Below are positions 11,426 through 23,599 of a DNA stretch of 64,000 nt, piece after piece. The DNA lies in NCBI RefSeq assembly GCF_011075055.1, contig NC_058137.1:15733463-15797462 (forward strand), given 5' to 3'. The position numbers and the translations under genes are program-made. The notes beneath the pieces are model-generated. The model was not told where the DNA came from, ran no database searches, and saw only the letters and a list, made by a program, of their open reading frames with translations. Source of the DNA: Mangifera indica. Lineage: Eukaryota; Streptophyta; Magnoliopsida; Sapindales; Anacardiaceae. Numbering within the stretch: the stretch's first letter is position 1; each line of letters opens with the position of its first letter.

Positions 11426-12779
11426 TGTTTTGATGATGATAAAATAATAAGTTAAAAGTGCTAATATATCCAAAGAATGTGTAAAACATTACAAAATAGA
11501 TAAAGTGTGAAAATTGTAGGGATAAACCATGAGAATGACTAATACTTCAACTGGAACGACCGACTCATGAAGAAAAATAAGTTATTCATGAAGTCATGCC
11601 ATATACCATTCCTTAGTCGTGTATTCTTTTGGATTCTCAACCAAATTAAATTTGGTCATGCACAGATGTTCCATTCAAGCAAGCTACCCATGCCAGACCA
11701 TTTCTAAATCATGTATGAAAAAAACATAATTAATGCATGTCTATCATTCTTGAATGGTCAAAATAGAGAAATACAAAATAGAGAAAGTCAAATTAATGCA
11801 TGTCTGTCATTCTTGAATCCTGTAGCCACTCATGCTTAAATGTTTGTGAAAAGTTTTAAAGAAGAAGATCGTTCTTATAGGCCAAACATGGTTAAAGTCA
11901 AAAGTCAAAGAGACTAAAAGTTAAGAAAAGCTATTGACCACACTACTGGTTGGTCGACCATGCATAGTGTAAAAATCAAGCATTAAGGAAGTCATGTAGT
12001 ATCCTAGTTTTAGTGTTATGCATTCATCTAGAATTTTTAGAAGTTAAAGCCTTGAAAAAGATGTCAACCTTTCTTCAAGTGGCACAAATATTTAAAGTTG
12101 ATTGTTTAAAATTTTGACCGAGGTTGACTTTTAGCTGTAAAATGCGGTATCGACTATGCCAACTAAGGAGCTGCTCATTCTGATGTAGTTTTAAGAGTAA
12201 AATGTCATTTTCAGAAGTCAAAGACTAGTTTTCTCAAACCTAATGGAACTATTACATTTTCAACCATACTAAGCCTATAAATTAAGTTACCTTGAAGTTG
12301 AGAAATGTTAGAAAACTCATTAATACAATCTTAAGCAAAAATACTTCAAAGCTTACAACTTTTTTCTCTCACTAAGCCAAACTCAAATCCTTGAGAGATT
12401 CTTATACTCATTCTTGTGTAATTTACCTATGAGAGACTTTATTACATAAAATAATCATATTTTAAACACTTGAGGGTGAAATCCCATATTAACTAGTGTA
12501 TTGGTTGCAATCCTAGAGAAACTAATTATAAAAAGCTTATTCAAATGATAATAACACTTTAAGGTAGTTTGGTTAGAAAAGTGGATGCAAGAAGCTTGTA
12601 AGAGAAAGTTTTGAACCACTCAAAATAGTAAGCACTTTCTAGTCCCTTAACTTTTAAATTTGTGCTTAATTGTGTTTGCATTCATTATTGGCTAGTTGAG
12701 TTTTGATTTGTGCATTAATTTTTCAAAGAACTTATTCACCTCTATCTAAGTTCCTTTTAGCCATTTAAAAGGTTTTTCA
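11426..12779 (+). mobile_element. SIRE/Maximus-type copia S1, 5' LTR
   Basis: It starts TGTTTTGATGATGAT, the start typical of SIRE/Maximus LTRs, and ends ggtttttca. A degenerate primer site (attggtgtaaaagcttggg, expected ATTGGTATCAGAGCTTGG) follows at 12780. 1354 bp long. The last 650 bp match 17712-18371, the remnant of the 3' LTR. The 5 bases before it are catga and the 5 after the 3' LTR are catat, a plausible decayed target duplication. Confidence 0.85.
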
Positions 12780-12862
12780 ATTGGTGTAAAAGCTTGGGCT
12801 CTAGTTTTTTTATTTTTTTTTTATAAAATCTCATGATTTTTAGATTCAAAAGAACTTTCTAA

Positions 12863-13673
12863 ATGGCTAGCACTTCCATACTGAATTTTGCTGAAAGTTA
12901 ATGCATTATTAAACCCTCTTTGTTTAATGGAACCAACTATACATAATAGAAAATTAGAATGAGACTTCATGTTAGGTTTATTGATTTTAAATTATGAAAG
13001 ATCATTGAGCATGGAGACCTAGTCCCAACAAAACTTAGGACTAATGAGCTAAAACACGAAATGAGTTTTAATGAAGAGAATGAGAAAATGATGAGTCTAA
13101 GTGCAAAAGCCATTCATACTTTGTTTTGTGCTCTTGATGTTATAGAGTCAATTGTGTCTTAGCTTGTGAATTGATAAAAGAAGTTTGGACCATCCTCTAA
13201 ACAACATATGAAGGAACAAACTAAGTCAAAGAATAAAAGATTAAGTCCTATTTCATGAATATAAGCTATTTGAGATGTGTAAGCACTTCTCTAACATGGT
13301 AAATAATCTCAAATGTCTTGGAAAAAGATTTGAAACAATTGAATTGGTAAAAAAAAATATTGATATCATTATCAAACTCATGTACCATGAAAGTAATGGC
13401 AATTCAAAAATCCAAGGACCTTAGCAAAATGTGTATGAATGAACTTATAGGAAGTTTTCCCACCTATGAGATGAAAAAAAAAAAAAAACAAAAGAGGAGG
13501 AAGTCAAGGTAAAGTGGGATATTGCCTTAAAGGTTGTTGATAAGAAACAAGAGGAAGGAAACTCTTCCATGGATAGAGATGATGTGAGTCTCCTAGTTAG
13601 GAAAATTAGTAAATTCTTATCAAGATCAAAGAGGAATAAAAGAAAGGCTTTGTTAAACCAAAAGGAAAAGACA
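12863..13673 (+). pseudogene. SIRE-type gag remnant (S1)
   Basis: Begins with an ATG reading MASTS, then NGTNYT, LVPTKLRTNELKHEM and MMSLSAKAIHTLFCALD. These blocks match the second SIRE gag at 56.8 kb in the same order. Stops, a 15-A run at 13473 and frame shifts break it. It ends where copia D is inserted (13674). No pol of this element remains; it was lost together with the 3' part of copia D. Confidence 0.8.
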
Positions 13674-15022
13674 TGTTATTATATGCCTTAGGAACCATTT
13701 ATCTGGTCAGTTTTAGGGCATTTCAACTTGTATATATGTAATAATGATTTATTAATAAAAAAAGGTGTTCTTTTGTTCATATATGTAAATTGCTTCTTTT
13801 ATTTGTTTTAGTATAAAGTATGTATATGAACTGTTCAGATTATTCACTTAATAAGTAAAATTAAATTATTGAATTGTTCCCAATGAATGTGATATCAATT
13901 AGGAAATAATATCACATGTAGGCATACTTAATCCTTTGTTGAATATTATGAGATAATATTTGTACGGGTGATGATAATGGTTATGTCACTAAGGGCATTA
14001 GAATGGATTAACAGTTAGTGAACTGTTTTTTTAATGTGACCAATAGATGATAAGTCACATAGCCATTGTAATATAGTCAATGACTTATCATATAATTGTA
14101 CTAGTGTGTGAAGTAATCATTTGACTTGAGATATTATAGTCGGATTTGACATGAATGTGTGTGGTTCATATGGTGCATAAATATAGAGCTAGTCATGTTT
14201 CATATGATAAAGTTGAGTTGGTCATACGTTGTCATATATGGGGATGAATAATAATCAAGATGAGATTTATCGACTTGAAGTTATAGGATTAAAAGTATCA
14301 ACTGACTTGAGAATCATCAGAATCCGAGTTCTTGAATGAATGTCAATAAATATTGGAAACAAAATCTTTGATCATAGTATATATAAGTCATACAAAGGAT
14401 GTTTGTGATATCACATTTTGAATATATCAATTGATGATTCATACAATATCGAGATTAGGATTTTGATGAACCATGAGCCCAAACTCGTTTAGGATTGGAC
14501 AACGGAAGAATTTTATCTACACAAAATGTACAATTGAAAGAATAGGTTTAATGAAGAGTTTATTCATCGTGATTTATGGACTATGACACTTTGCTAGATA
14601 TTTACTATAGTTGTTGAGTTTTTAGACATCGCTTTTAGATTATCTGAAAAGGGCTCACGACTATACCATAGTGAACCTAAAAGGTCTTATCAATAAACAA
14701 AACATTTTAGAAAGTGAGAATTGATTATCTGGGGTTGGCTAACACCTTTTAAAAAGTAATAAAGTTAAAACGTTATATAAGTGTAAAACTAATATTTTAA
14801 GAGTTAAAATGTTTATGAGATAAAATTAAGGTGTCTAATGTACATATATGATATATATGCATGACCATTGTTTTAAATGAGAATTTGCAAAGGCTATGCA
14901 ACAATTAAATAATTGCTAACTAAACCACCGTTATATAAAGGTGGAGTTTAGTTCATTTAAGCTAAGTCAAGTTCATTTGTCATAAAATTTTATCTCACTA
15001 AAGAAAAAGTTTCTCCTCCTTG
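13674..15022 (+). repeat. 5' LTR of copia D
   Basis: Start chosen from the match tgttattatatgcc / tgttagtgtatgct with the reversed copy ending at 31735. Shared internal words include ttggaaacaaaatctttg and catcgtgatttatgg. The U5 end is shorter than in the reversed copy, so the right border is approximate. Confidence 0.75.
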
Positions 15023-15359
15023 TAAGACCTATAGAATAGTTCAGTATTGTCCAAGAATAAGGTAATGTTAAAGATGACCAATGTAGCAAAGATTGTAGCT
15101 AAAGCTATGGGAGATTGTTCTTTGACACTCTCTTTTAGACATATTTTGAGACTATATAGAATACTTTATTTTGCCAAAGCTACTAAAAATATAATTTATG
15201 TATCTGTTCTATGTAAAAATGGTTACAATGTATAATTTAATGGAAATAAAAGTTTGATTCATTTTGAAAATTCTCTAGTTAGCAAAGCATTAAATACAAA
15301 TATTTGTAAGTTTTAAAACTGAGTGATTTGAGTATTATGAATACTATTACAAATAAAAG

Positions 15360-17711
15360 ATCTTGAGAAGAAATTAACCCAAGGTTACTTTGACATCATC
15401 AATTAGGTCATACAAAAGACAATAAGATAATAAGATTAGAGATAAATGAGATTTAAGCCCATTAGGTTTTGAACCCTATCCAATTTGTGAATCATGTCTT
15501 CAAGAAAAAATAACCAAATTTCCAATATAGACCATTTAGTGAAATAACAAAAGGTGTTTTCCAATACTTCATTACCTTTACTGATGATTATTCAAGGTAT
15601 CAGTACGTGTATTTAATGAAATACAAATATGAATCCTTTGAAAATTTTAAGGAATTCAAGAATGAGGTAGAGAAATAATCTAGAAAGAATGTTAGGGTTT
15701 TATGATTAGATGATGGAGACAAATATTTGAGTGTGAAATTTCAAGATTATCTAAAGGAAAATGAAATCATATCCCAATTGACTCCTCTGTATATGCCATA
15801 ACATAATGGGGTATTAGAAATGAGGAATTGTACTATACTAGATATAATATGGTTCATGGTAAGTTTTACGAACCTACCAATGTCATTATAGGGATATGCC
15901 TTACTTTTTCTTATATATATTTTGAATAAATCATTGTCTAAATTCATCCAAAAAACGCCATATGAGATATGGTATGGCAACTCTCCCAATATTAATTATC
16001 TTAAAGTTTAATGATGCGTCAAATTGGTTAAAATTGATAAGTTGGATGTCAAATCTGAAAAATGTTAGTTTATAACATATCCTAAAGATTTTTTAGGATA
16101 TTACTTTTACTTCTTAATTGATTAAAAAATTTCGATCAACAAAAACGTATACCTTTTTATAAAGAAGTTCTTACAAGAAGGTGGTGTGGGAAGAAGAATA
16201 GAGCTTAAAAAGCCTCTAGTTAAACAGGTTGAGTTAGGACAGTCTTTCAGTAGACCTTTTCATATAAAGCATTGATTCCAATTTGATAATCTTTTAAAGT
16301 ATCAAGACCTTCAGATAGAGTAAATATTCTTTATAAATAAGATTTTGAATCCTTCTTAGTAGAAGAGATAGATCATAGTGATGATTTTAGAAGTTATGAA
16401 GAAACTATATTGGATACTAATTTAGGTAAATGCCTTGGAGCTATGAATTCAAAAATAAAATCCATGCATGCTAATCCAGTTTGGATACTTGTGGAATCCA
16501 CTGAAAGGAATAATTCCTATAAGCTATAAATGGGTTTTCAAAAGAAAGATTGACAAGGATGGAAAAATAGAGACTTACAAAGCTAGGTTGGTAGTATATG
16601 GATATACTCAAAAATAAGGGTTGGATTATAAAGAAATCTTTTTGCCCATAACTATGATTAAATCCATATGGATAATGCTAAACATTGTTTTATACCATAA
16701 TTATGAGATTTGATAGATGGATGTCAAGACAATATTTCTTAATAGATTTATTGAGGAAAATATTTATATGGAACAACCTATAGGTTTTGTATCCACTGTT
16801 GAAAGATATAAGGTGTGCAAATTGCATCGATCTATTTATGGATTGAAGTAAGCTTCAAGGAGTTAGAACATCTTATTCGATGTAATGATCAAATCGTTTG
16901 GTTTTGTAAAGAATTAGAATGAACCCTGTGTCTACAAATAGGTTAAGGATCATGCAATCATATTTCTCATATTATATGTAGATGATATACTATTGATGGG
17001 TAACTATATTGGCATGATGAATGATGTCAATATTTGGTTATCCAAAACCTTCTTAATGAAATATTTAGGAGATACTACTTATGTCTTTGGAATTTGTATT
17101 TATAGAGACAAAATGAACAGGATAATCATGTTATCCTAGAAATTGTATATAGAAACGTTACTGAAAAGGTTTAACATAAAAATTCAAAAAAGGACTTTTG
17201 TCGTTCATTCACGATTTTCATCTTTCTAAAGATGTGAGTCCAAAAACTGACAAAAAGCGATAATAGATGCCTAATATGCCTTATGATTTGGCTGTAAGTT
17301 GACTTATGTATAAGTATAGGACTTGATATAACCTATATAATAAGTGTTACGAGTAGCTATTAGACCAATCCAAGAGAAAAACATTAGTCGACTGTAAAAT
17401 TGATCCTTTTGAGAAGAACCAAGGATCTAAATCAGAGTTATAGATTTTTAGAGTTAAACCATTAGGGATACTCATATTCTAATTTACAGTAAGATATTGA
17501 CAATAGAAAATCTACATCAGGGTTCATTTTAACATGCAATAGAGGTGCATTTAGTTGGAAAAGTTCCAAACAGTCAATCATAATTGACTCCACTATAAAG
17601 GCTGAATATATCGCTATTTAAGAAGCAACAAAAGAGGTTGTATAGATGCATATGTTTGTATTCAAACTTGGTGTAGGTCCAAATATGGCTTATCTGATAA
17701 CAATATTTTGT
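15360..17711 (+). pseudogene. Copia D integrase, RT and RNase H remnant
   Basis: The integrase zinc region shows LGHTKDNKI near 15407 and the catalytic core ITFTDDYSRYQYVYLM near 15574, then HNGVLEMRN near 15803. RT begins about 16510 with YKWVFKRKIDKDGK, then QMDVKTIFLN with a changed first Asp context, and an intact ILYVDDILLMGN at about 16971. RNase H shows SIIIDSTIKAEYIAI near 17573 and stops at 17711. Many stops; no full frame survives. Confidence 0.8.
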
Positions 17712-18371
17712 GACCTTTAGCTTTAAGATGTGGTATTGACTATGCTAACTAATGAGTCGTTTATTCTAACATAGTTTCAAGAATAAAATTCCATTTTCAA
17801 AAGTCAATAGTTAGTTTTTTCCAACCCAACGAAACTATTGAGTTTCTAACCATACCAAACCTATAAATTGAGCTATTTTAAAGTGTAAAAAGGTTAGAAA
17901 ACTCATTAATACATTCTGAAGTAAAAATGCTTCAAAGCTCACTAATTCTCTTTCTCTCACTAAGCTAAACTCAAATCCTTGAGAGAATACTTGTACTCAC
18001 ACTTTTGCAATATGTCTTTGAGAGACTTTAACAAACAAAATATTTGTAATTCAAACACTTGAGGGTGAAATCCCGTATCAACTAGTGTATTAGGCGTAAT
18101 CCTAGATAAACTAATTGCAAAAGCTTATTCAAGTGATAGTAAAACTTTAAAGTGGTTTGCTTGGAGAAGTAGACATAAGAGGCTTGTAAGCAAAAACTTC
18201 AAACCACTCTATATATTTAGCACTTTCTAATCTCTCACTTTTAATTTTGTGCTTATTTGTGGTTGCATTCATTGTTGGTTGGTTGAGTTTTAATTTGAAC
18301 ATTAATTTTTTAAAGAAATTATTCATCCCCCCATCTTTAGGTTCCTTTTAGCCATACAAAGGGTTTTTTGA
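17712..18371 (+). repeat. SIRE S1 3' LTR remnant
   Basis: Matches 12130-12779 block by block, for example ctcaaatccttgagaga and cacttgagggtgaaatccc. Its first half is missing. The end gggttttttga corresponds to ggtttttca of the 5' LTR. Copia A resumes immediately afterwards. Confidence 0.85.
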
Positions 18372-20188
18372 CATATATCCGTATATGACATTAGACATAT
18401 GACTGATTGGCTATAGTGCAAGTGAGAGATTTTTAAGATAGTGCCTTAGAGCCAATCGATTTGTACATTTGTATTATTGTAATTTGATAATTTATTAATA
18501 ATTGTATTTTATTATTCATTGGTATTAATGTTTCGCATAATATGATCACACGAATAATATGTTCTTAGAATGGTAGAATCATGACAAGAAATTAGAGAAT
18601 TGATCATAAGAACTCTATAAACACATTAGATGGTCAATTTAGAAATGTTTGTAATTTTGATGTTATTTTGACTAAAAGCATAAGTAATAGTGATAAGATT
18701 ATTATAGTGTTGAGCAATCCCACCGAAATGTGATAATAGTTCTCATGTATTGAAGATATTACCTGATAGGTTGGTGTAACATATGAGTGTATATTGTAGA
18801 TTTTTTCATTGGACTGCCCAATAGAGAATTTCCATTGGATAGTGGATTAATAGAGGATAAATCCAACCCCATTACCATAAAATATATTTTCTGGCCCAAT
18901 GGTTTGATGCCACCCAACATGTCATTGTAATTGGGGTAACCATAAAGGTGGCGATTAACCAATCAAAATATTTATAAAGGCTATGGTAGATTAATAGAGG
19001 ATTTGTCACTTATCAAACACGAGAGGTGATATCTCATCTGTGAATATTGAAAGACAACATAACCACTCAAATTTTTGGCTATAAGGATAAGGTCGAAACT
19101 CAGTCCAAGTCATTTGGTTATTGATGTGCATTAGTTCATATCAAGGAGTTACTAAGATAAATGTGCATCCATATCTCAACCTTGAGAGATATCGATTGAT
19201 GAGAGAATTGAATTGTAAGTAACCTTGTAGTTGACAAAGCTTAAAGTTGTTAGCTAACATTTTGTCAGTTGAGTGTTTATAATGCTTTACTAGAGGTCAA
19301 TCTTGGTTTGTGTCCAGATTAAATATGAATTTAGACACTATCATTTTGATAGAGAGCTTATGGGTTACATGCATATAAGAGTTTATTCAAACTCTGAGGC
19401 ATAGGGTTATTTGATGATAATCCTAGTGTATTTGGATTGGGGTGAAATCGTGAATGGATAGATTTGTCCAATAAGATTAAATTAGCCCAGTTTCACTTTT
19501 TACTTGACCATGAGTACTCGTTCATTATAAGTTAGATACAAATAAAGCTTTATCTAAATTAATGTTCAAAAATCTAGATAAATCATGGATCTTACGGATT
19601 AGAATCAAGGATGTAAGACAGTTTATGGTGTATGAATGATCATTCATCGTGTTCTTTATAAATAGGAACATTTTTCATGATTTTAAAAGCTTTTAATGTT
19701 CATCCCTTTATACATACAATCTGTTCAAAAAGCCTTAACAATATTTAGTAAGTAGGTTTAGCCTACTCATCATCAGTGTTTTGTATGAATACTAAAGTGT
19801 CATCATCGTTCATCGTGTTCTTTATAAATAAGAACACATCTCACGATTTTAAAAGCTTTTAATGTTCATCCCTTTACACATACAATCTGTTCATAGAGTC
19901 TTAGCAACCTTTAGTAAATAGGTTTAGCCTACTCATCATCAGTGTTTTGTATGGATACTAAGGTGCCATCTTATTGTGAGTTCGAGAGCATTCATAGAGT
20001 CGCATAAAAAACAAAGGAGTCATATAATGTAAGTATTGTGCTCTTAAACATCTTATGTTTGATGAATGCCATGTTTATGAATTTACATACCTAAAACATG
20101 ATACCCATAAGGTTTTTAGACTTGATTAAATTTTTTAATTGTATATTTTGTTGCCTTGTCGATCTTTGGCAACCCAAACATCTTAACA
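18372..20188 (+). mobile_element. Copia A, right part: 3' end and 3' LTR (alpha copy 3)
   Basis: 18372-18430 continues the end of pol seen intact at 28640-28702 (block gacattagacatatgac), then the polypurine tract agtgagagat. The LTR runs 18431-20188, starting ttttaagatag (TGTTAAGG in the sister copy) and ending catcttaaca, which gives the short inverted terminal repeat TGTTAAGATG/CATCTTAACA. The LTR is 1758 bp, including a 166-bp tandem duplication. Confidence 0.85.
19643..19974. repeat. 166-bp tandem duplication (2 copies)
   Basis: Copies at about 19643-19808 and 19809-19974. Each carries catcgtgttctttataaata, the LTR promoter box, then gcttttaatgttcatcc and gtttagcctactcatcatc. They differ at about ten positions. 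The duplication doubles the putative LTR TATA and transcription start. Confidence 0.9.
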
Positions 20189-21570
20189 GAGATATGTACA
20201 AACACTATTATTGATTAATAGTGGATTCATCATTCTCGAGCATGAGAGCTAATATCTTAATTAGGACCTTCTAATGGATGACAACAACTGATTAAACTTA
20301 TGGTCAATGTAGGATTGAGTTAATGCTCGATCCAATACAATATAGTCATTGAAAGAAGTCAATCTATATGAATCGAGGATACTTGAGGGAGACATTTTAT
20401 CTATACCTTAGCCTTAAAGAGATATCGTACGACAAAATGATTGAATTGTATGAGTAACCATATCATTGATAGGTTAAGAATTCAAATATTGACATTTTAC
20501 TAATTGGGTGGCTATAACACCTTGCTAAAGGTTAATATTGGTCTGTGTAAAGATATGTTAGGTTGAGAGCCTCATATGAATCTAGTCACTACTGATCTAG
20601 TGGAGACCTTATAGGTCACACACAAAATAAGTTAATCGAACTCTGAAGATAGAGAATTATCTGAGTTAGATCTTATTTATTTTTAGATAAAGGATTTTAA
20701 GCCTTGAAAGGACTTAGGGTTAGAAAATATATTTTATAATAATGATTAGAGGTGTATGTGAGAAAACATGATGTTGGATTTATCAAATTGGATCAATCAA
20801 AGCCTAGTCCAAGTTTTTCCTAGCATTGAATACATTGTGGTTAAGGATTTTGTCTTATCCTTATCCAAACTCGAGGATCTGGTTGATTGCCAAAGTTCAT
20901 GGGATAAAGGACAAAGTTATTGCTTGTACATTGCAAGACGTATGGGCAGTGGAATGCAATGCTCAGGTATAACTTGTGCATTGCTTAGGCATGGACAATG
21001 AAAAAAGGAGAAATGTAAGGATTAAATGATCCTGAGGCAATGATTGCCCAATCCAAGTATAAAAACTAGTCGAGTAAGGCAAAAACCATTTGGTCCTTGC
21101 ATATAGACCGAGTAGGTCTTATGAGTGTTTATAAACACACATTTTCTCACATATTTTTTGCAATGCACAACCCTAGCCACTTTGAGAGAAGATTACCTAT
21201 ACTACCCAAACATAACCAACCTCAAGTCTTAGCAAACTTTGAGCATGACTTTTGACCTTTATTCTTGTTCATGCTTCATATAGATGTAAGCCTATGCTTG
21301 GTCAAATTGTGACTTTATTACCTCATGCTATCAATAAAAAATGAAGGAACTGTTTATGCATCTATATCTTTAAAACACCCTATGTGTGTTTAATAACGTA
21401 TTTGTGAATTAGTTAATTTATAAAAGTGATTCAAAGTAGGAATTTATGGCAATTGTATGGAAATTTTTTTTTAGTTCAATCTATTGTCAAAAGCCACCAA
21501 TTCCTATATTTTTTAATCAATTAAATAGTCATGTGTCACAATCTGGAATCGTAACTTGTTGTTTCCTACA
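20189..21570 (+). mobile_element. Copia LTR fragment (alpha copy 4)
   Basis: Enters mid-LTR: agcatgagagctaatatctt and gatgctcgatcca-type blocks match the reversed LTR at 49.4-49.5 kb, and actttgagcatgacttttgacc at 21237 matches the far end of the reversed LTR near 45.3 kb. The likely end is tttcctaca at 21570. The gypsy element begins next to it. The 20768-21001 open frame is a chance ORF in the LTR. Confidence 0.7.
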
Positions 21571-21571
21571 C

Positions 21572-22298
21572 TGTTCTTACTAAATTTTAGCAGTCCAACA
21601 TATATCAACATATAAAATAAACTTCTCTAAGTGCCCTAAACATATTTTAATCAATTAAACACATATATAATGCTTATCTTCAAAAACCAAAACTAATATT
21701 CATATCTAATCTTTAACCTACATTAAAACTTCATAATGATGACAAAATCAAGGTAATCCATTATCACAGAGGCATAAACATGTATATAAAGATCATCATG
21801 GCACCATAAATCAGCCAAGAATCAAAGTTTTCCAACCATACTTTCTGAACTTATTAAGACATGCTTGTTTTAGTCAAAAGAAGAACCAACTTGTCTTTTA
21901 AAGCAAACCTTAGTTTTCACGTGGCTATAAGGATTTTGGTGATCGACAATTCTTTTCGATAACCAAGGATCTCTTTGTACTCTCCTCTAAGTCTGGGTGA
22001 ACGACTAGTGTACGAAAAGAATAAGAGAGATCAGGTTAAACAAGTTTTTATTTTGTCTCTTAGATATGACACACGAGCGTGTATAGACTCTACATAGGCA
22101 TGTGTTATATCACATAACTAAGGTAACACCCAATCTTGCTACAAACACAATCTTATCTGAGAATTCAAATTTTCTAATGATACATGACCGTGTATACTAT
22201 TATACAAAAATATGTATCGCTCTAGCAAACATTAATTAACTTAATTTAATTCAACAAAAAAGTTTAAAATGCCCTTAGGCTTACTTGTGGGTATTACA
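21572..22298 (-). repeat. 3' LTR of the reversed gypsy element
   Basis: The boundary at 22298 is firm (minus-strand TGTAATACCCAC follows the polypurine-like gaaaagaggat). The other end is inferred from the length of the partner LTR. Shared blocks with 26980-27659: aaaactaatattcatatcta, gcataaacatgtat, ggttaaac then gtttttatttt. Confidence 0.8.
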
Positions 22299-22319
22299 AT
22301 CCTCTTTTCATTATATGAA

Positions 22320-23560
22320 TTTTGTCACCAAAATTCACTCAAAAAGTTTTGGGAACTGTTGCCTCATGTCTTGTTTGACTTTTTATATGGCATCTTTAAC
22401 ACAATTATTCTTCCATAGAACCTTGATTAAGGGAATTTGTCTACGTGTAAGCTCTTTAACTCATATGTCAAAATTTGAACTGGGCCTTCCTCATACACCA
22501 AATTATCCTCAAGCTCGATTTCTTCAACTCTGAGCATATGAGTTAGGTCACTGATGTACTTGTATAGCTATGATACAAGGAACACATTATGAATGCGATC
22601 TATGCTCGTTAATAACACAAGTCAGTAGGCAACCTTATCTATACGCTTTAATAACTTAAATGATCCCATAAACCTCAATACCAACTTGTCTTTCTTACCG
22701 AATCTCATAACATGCTCATAAAAAGGTCACTTTAATAAACACCTTATCACCTATACTAAACTCAAGATCACGTCTCCTCAGGGTTTAAATAACTTTTTTG
22801 TCAATCCTAAGCTATGTCATCTTTTCTCTTATCGATCTAACATCCTCAATCATTCTCTAGGTCATTTCTATACCTAAAGACTAAGTTAGAGCATCTCTCT
22901 CAACTAGCTCATCCCAATGAAATTGTGATCTACATCTCTTGCCATATAAAGCCTTATATGAAGCCATCTTGATAGTTCTTTGATAGTTATTATATATAAT
23001 CTCCATTAATGGCAACACTTTTATTTAACTCACTCATTTATCTAGGCAACAAACCCTTAACATATCTTTGATCACTTGGTTGGCTCTTTCAGTTTGACCA
23101 TTTATCTATGGATGATAGGCGGTATTAAATGCTAACCTTATACCAAAAGACTTTTGCATACTCTGCCAAAAAGTTGAGATAAACCTGGTGTCTCAATCTG
23201 AAACTATCATCTTAAATACCTTATAAAGTCTGACTATCTCTTTAACATATATCTGACTTGGCTGATTTGTGCTATGTTGTCCTTAACTATAATAAAGTAC
23301 ACTGACTGGTTTAACTGGTCAACTAGGATCCACAAAGCATTATATACTCCTCTGACCTTTAATAATCCTACCACAAAGTCCATCAAAATGTGATTCCATT
23401 TCTACTCTGGAATATTGAGAGGTTGTAATAGTCTTGATAGTTACTGATGTTTAGTTATAACTTGCTAACATAGTAGACACTTAGTCACAAAGTCTGTTAT
23501 ATCTTTCTTCATTCCTGACCATCAGAAAGATTTTCTTTGAACTTGATATATCTTTACACT
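22320..23560 (-). pseudogene. Gypsy integrase and chromodomain-type tail remnant
   Basis: On the minus strand the integrase core shows MDFVVGLLKVRGVYNALWI near 23380-23320, with the following ILVDQLNQSVYFI. The tail near 22540-22400 reads VEEIELEDNLVYEE and later LVKVLWKN, then KLFE just before the LTR. The latter is the chromodomain-like end typical of Tekay/del chromoviruses. Stops interrupt every part. Confidence 0.75.
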
Positions 23561-23599
23561 CTCAGGGTGGACAGTGTAAAAGTAACAATGTGCCTCGAT

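Larger units (their letters stand above)
13674..17711 (+). mobile_element. Copia D, inserted in SIRE S1 gag, 3' truncated
   Basis: The LTR starts at 13674 (tgttattatatgcc) and matches the reversed LTR at 30249-31735 over more than 1 kb, including the ttatataaa promoter box near 14931. Internal coding follows from about 15030: integrase, RT and RNase H, all broken. The element ends at 17711 in RNase H (IFCDL) and is joined directly to the 3' LTR of S1. So a deletion removed the end of D, its 3' LTR and all pol of S1. Confidence 0.8.

Noticed and set aside
15747..15989. 80-codon minus-strand frame
   Set aside because: Antisense to copia D integrase.
20768..21001. 77-codon plus-strand frame
   Set aside because: Lies entirely inside a copia LTR copy; no protein similarity seen.
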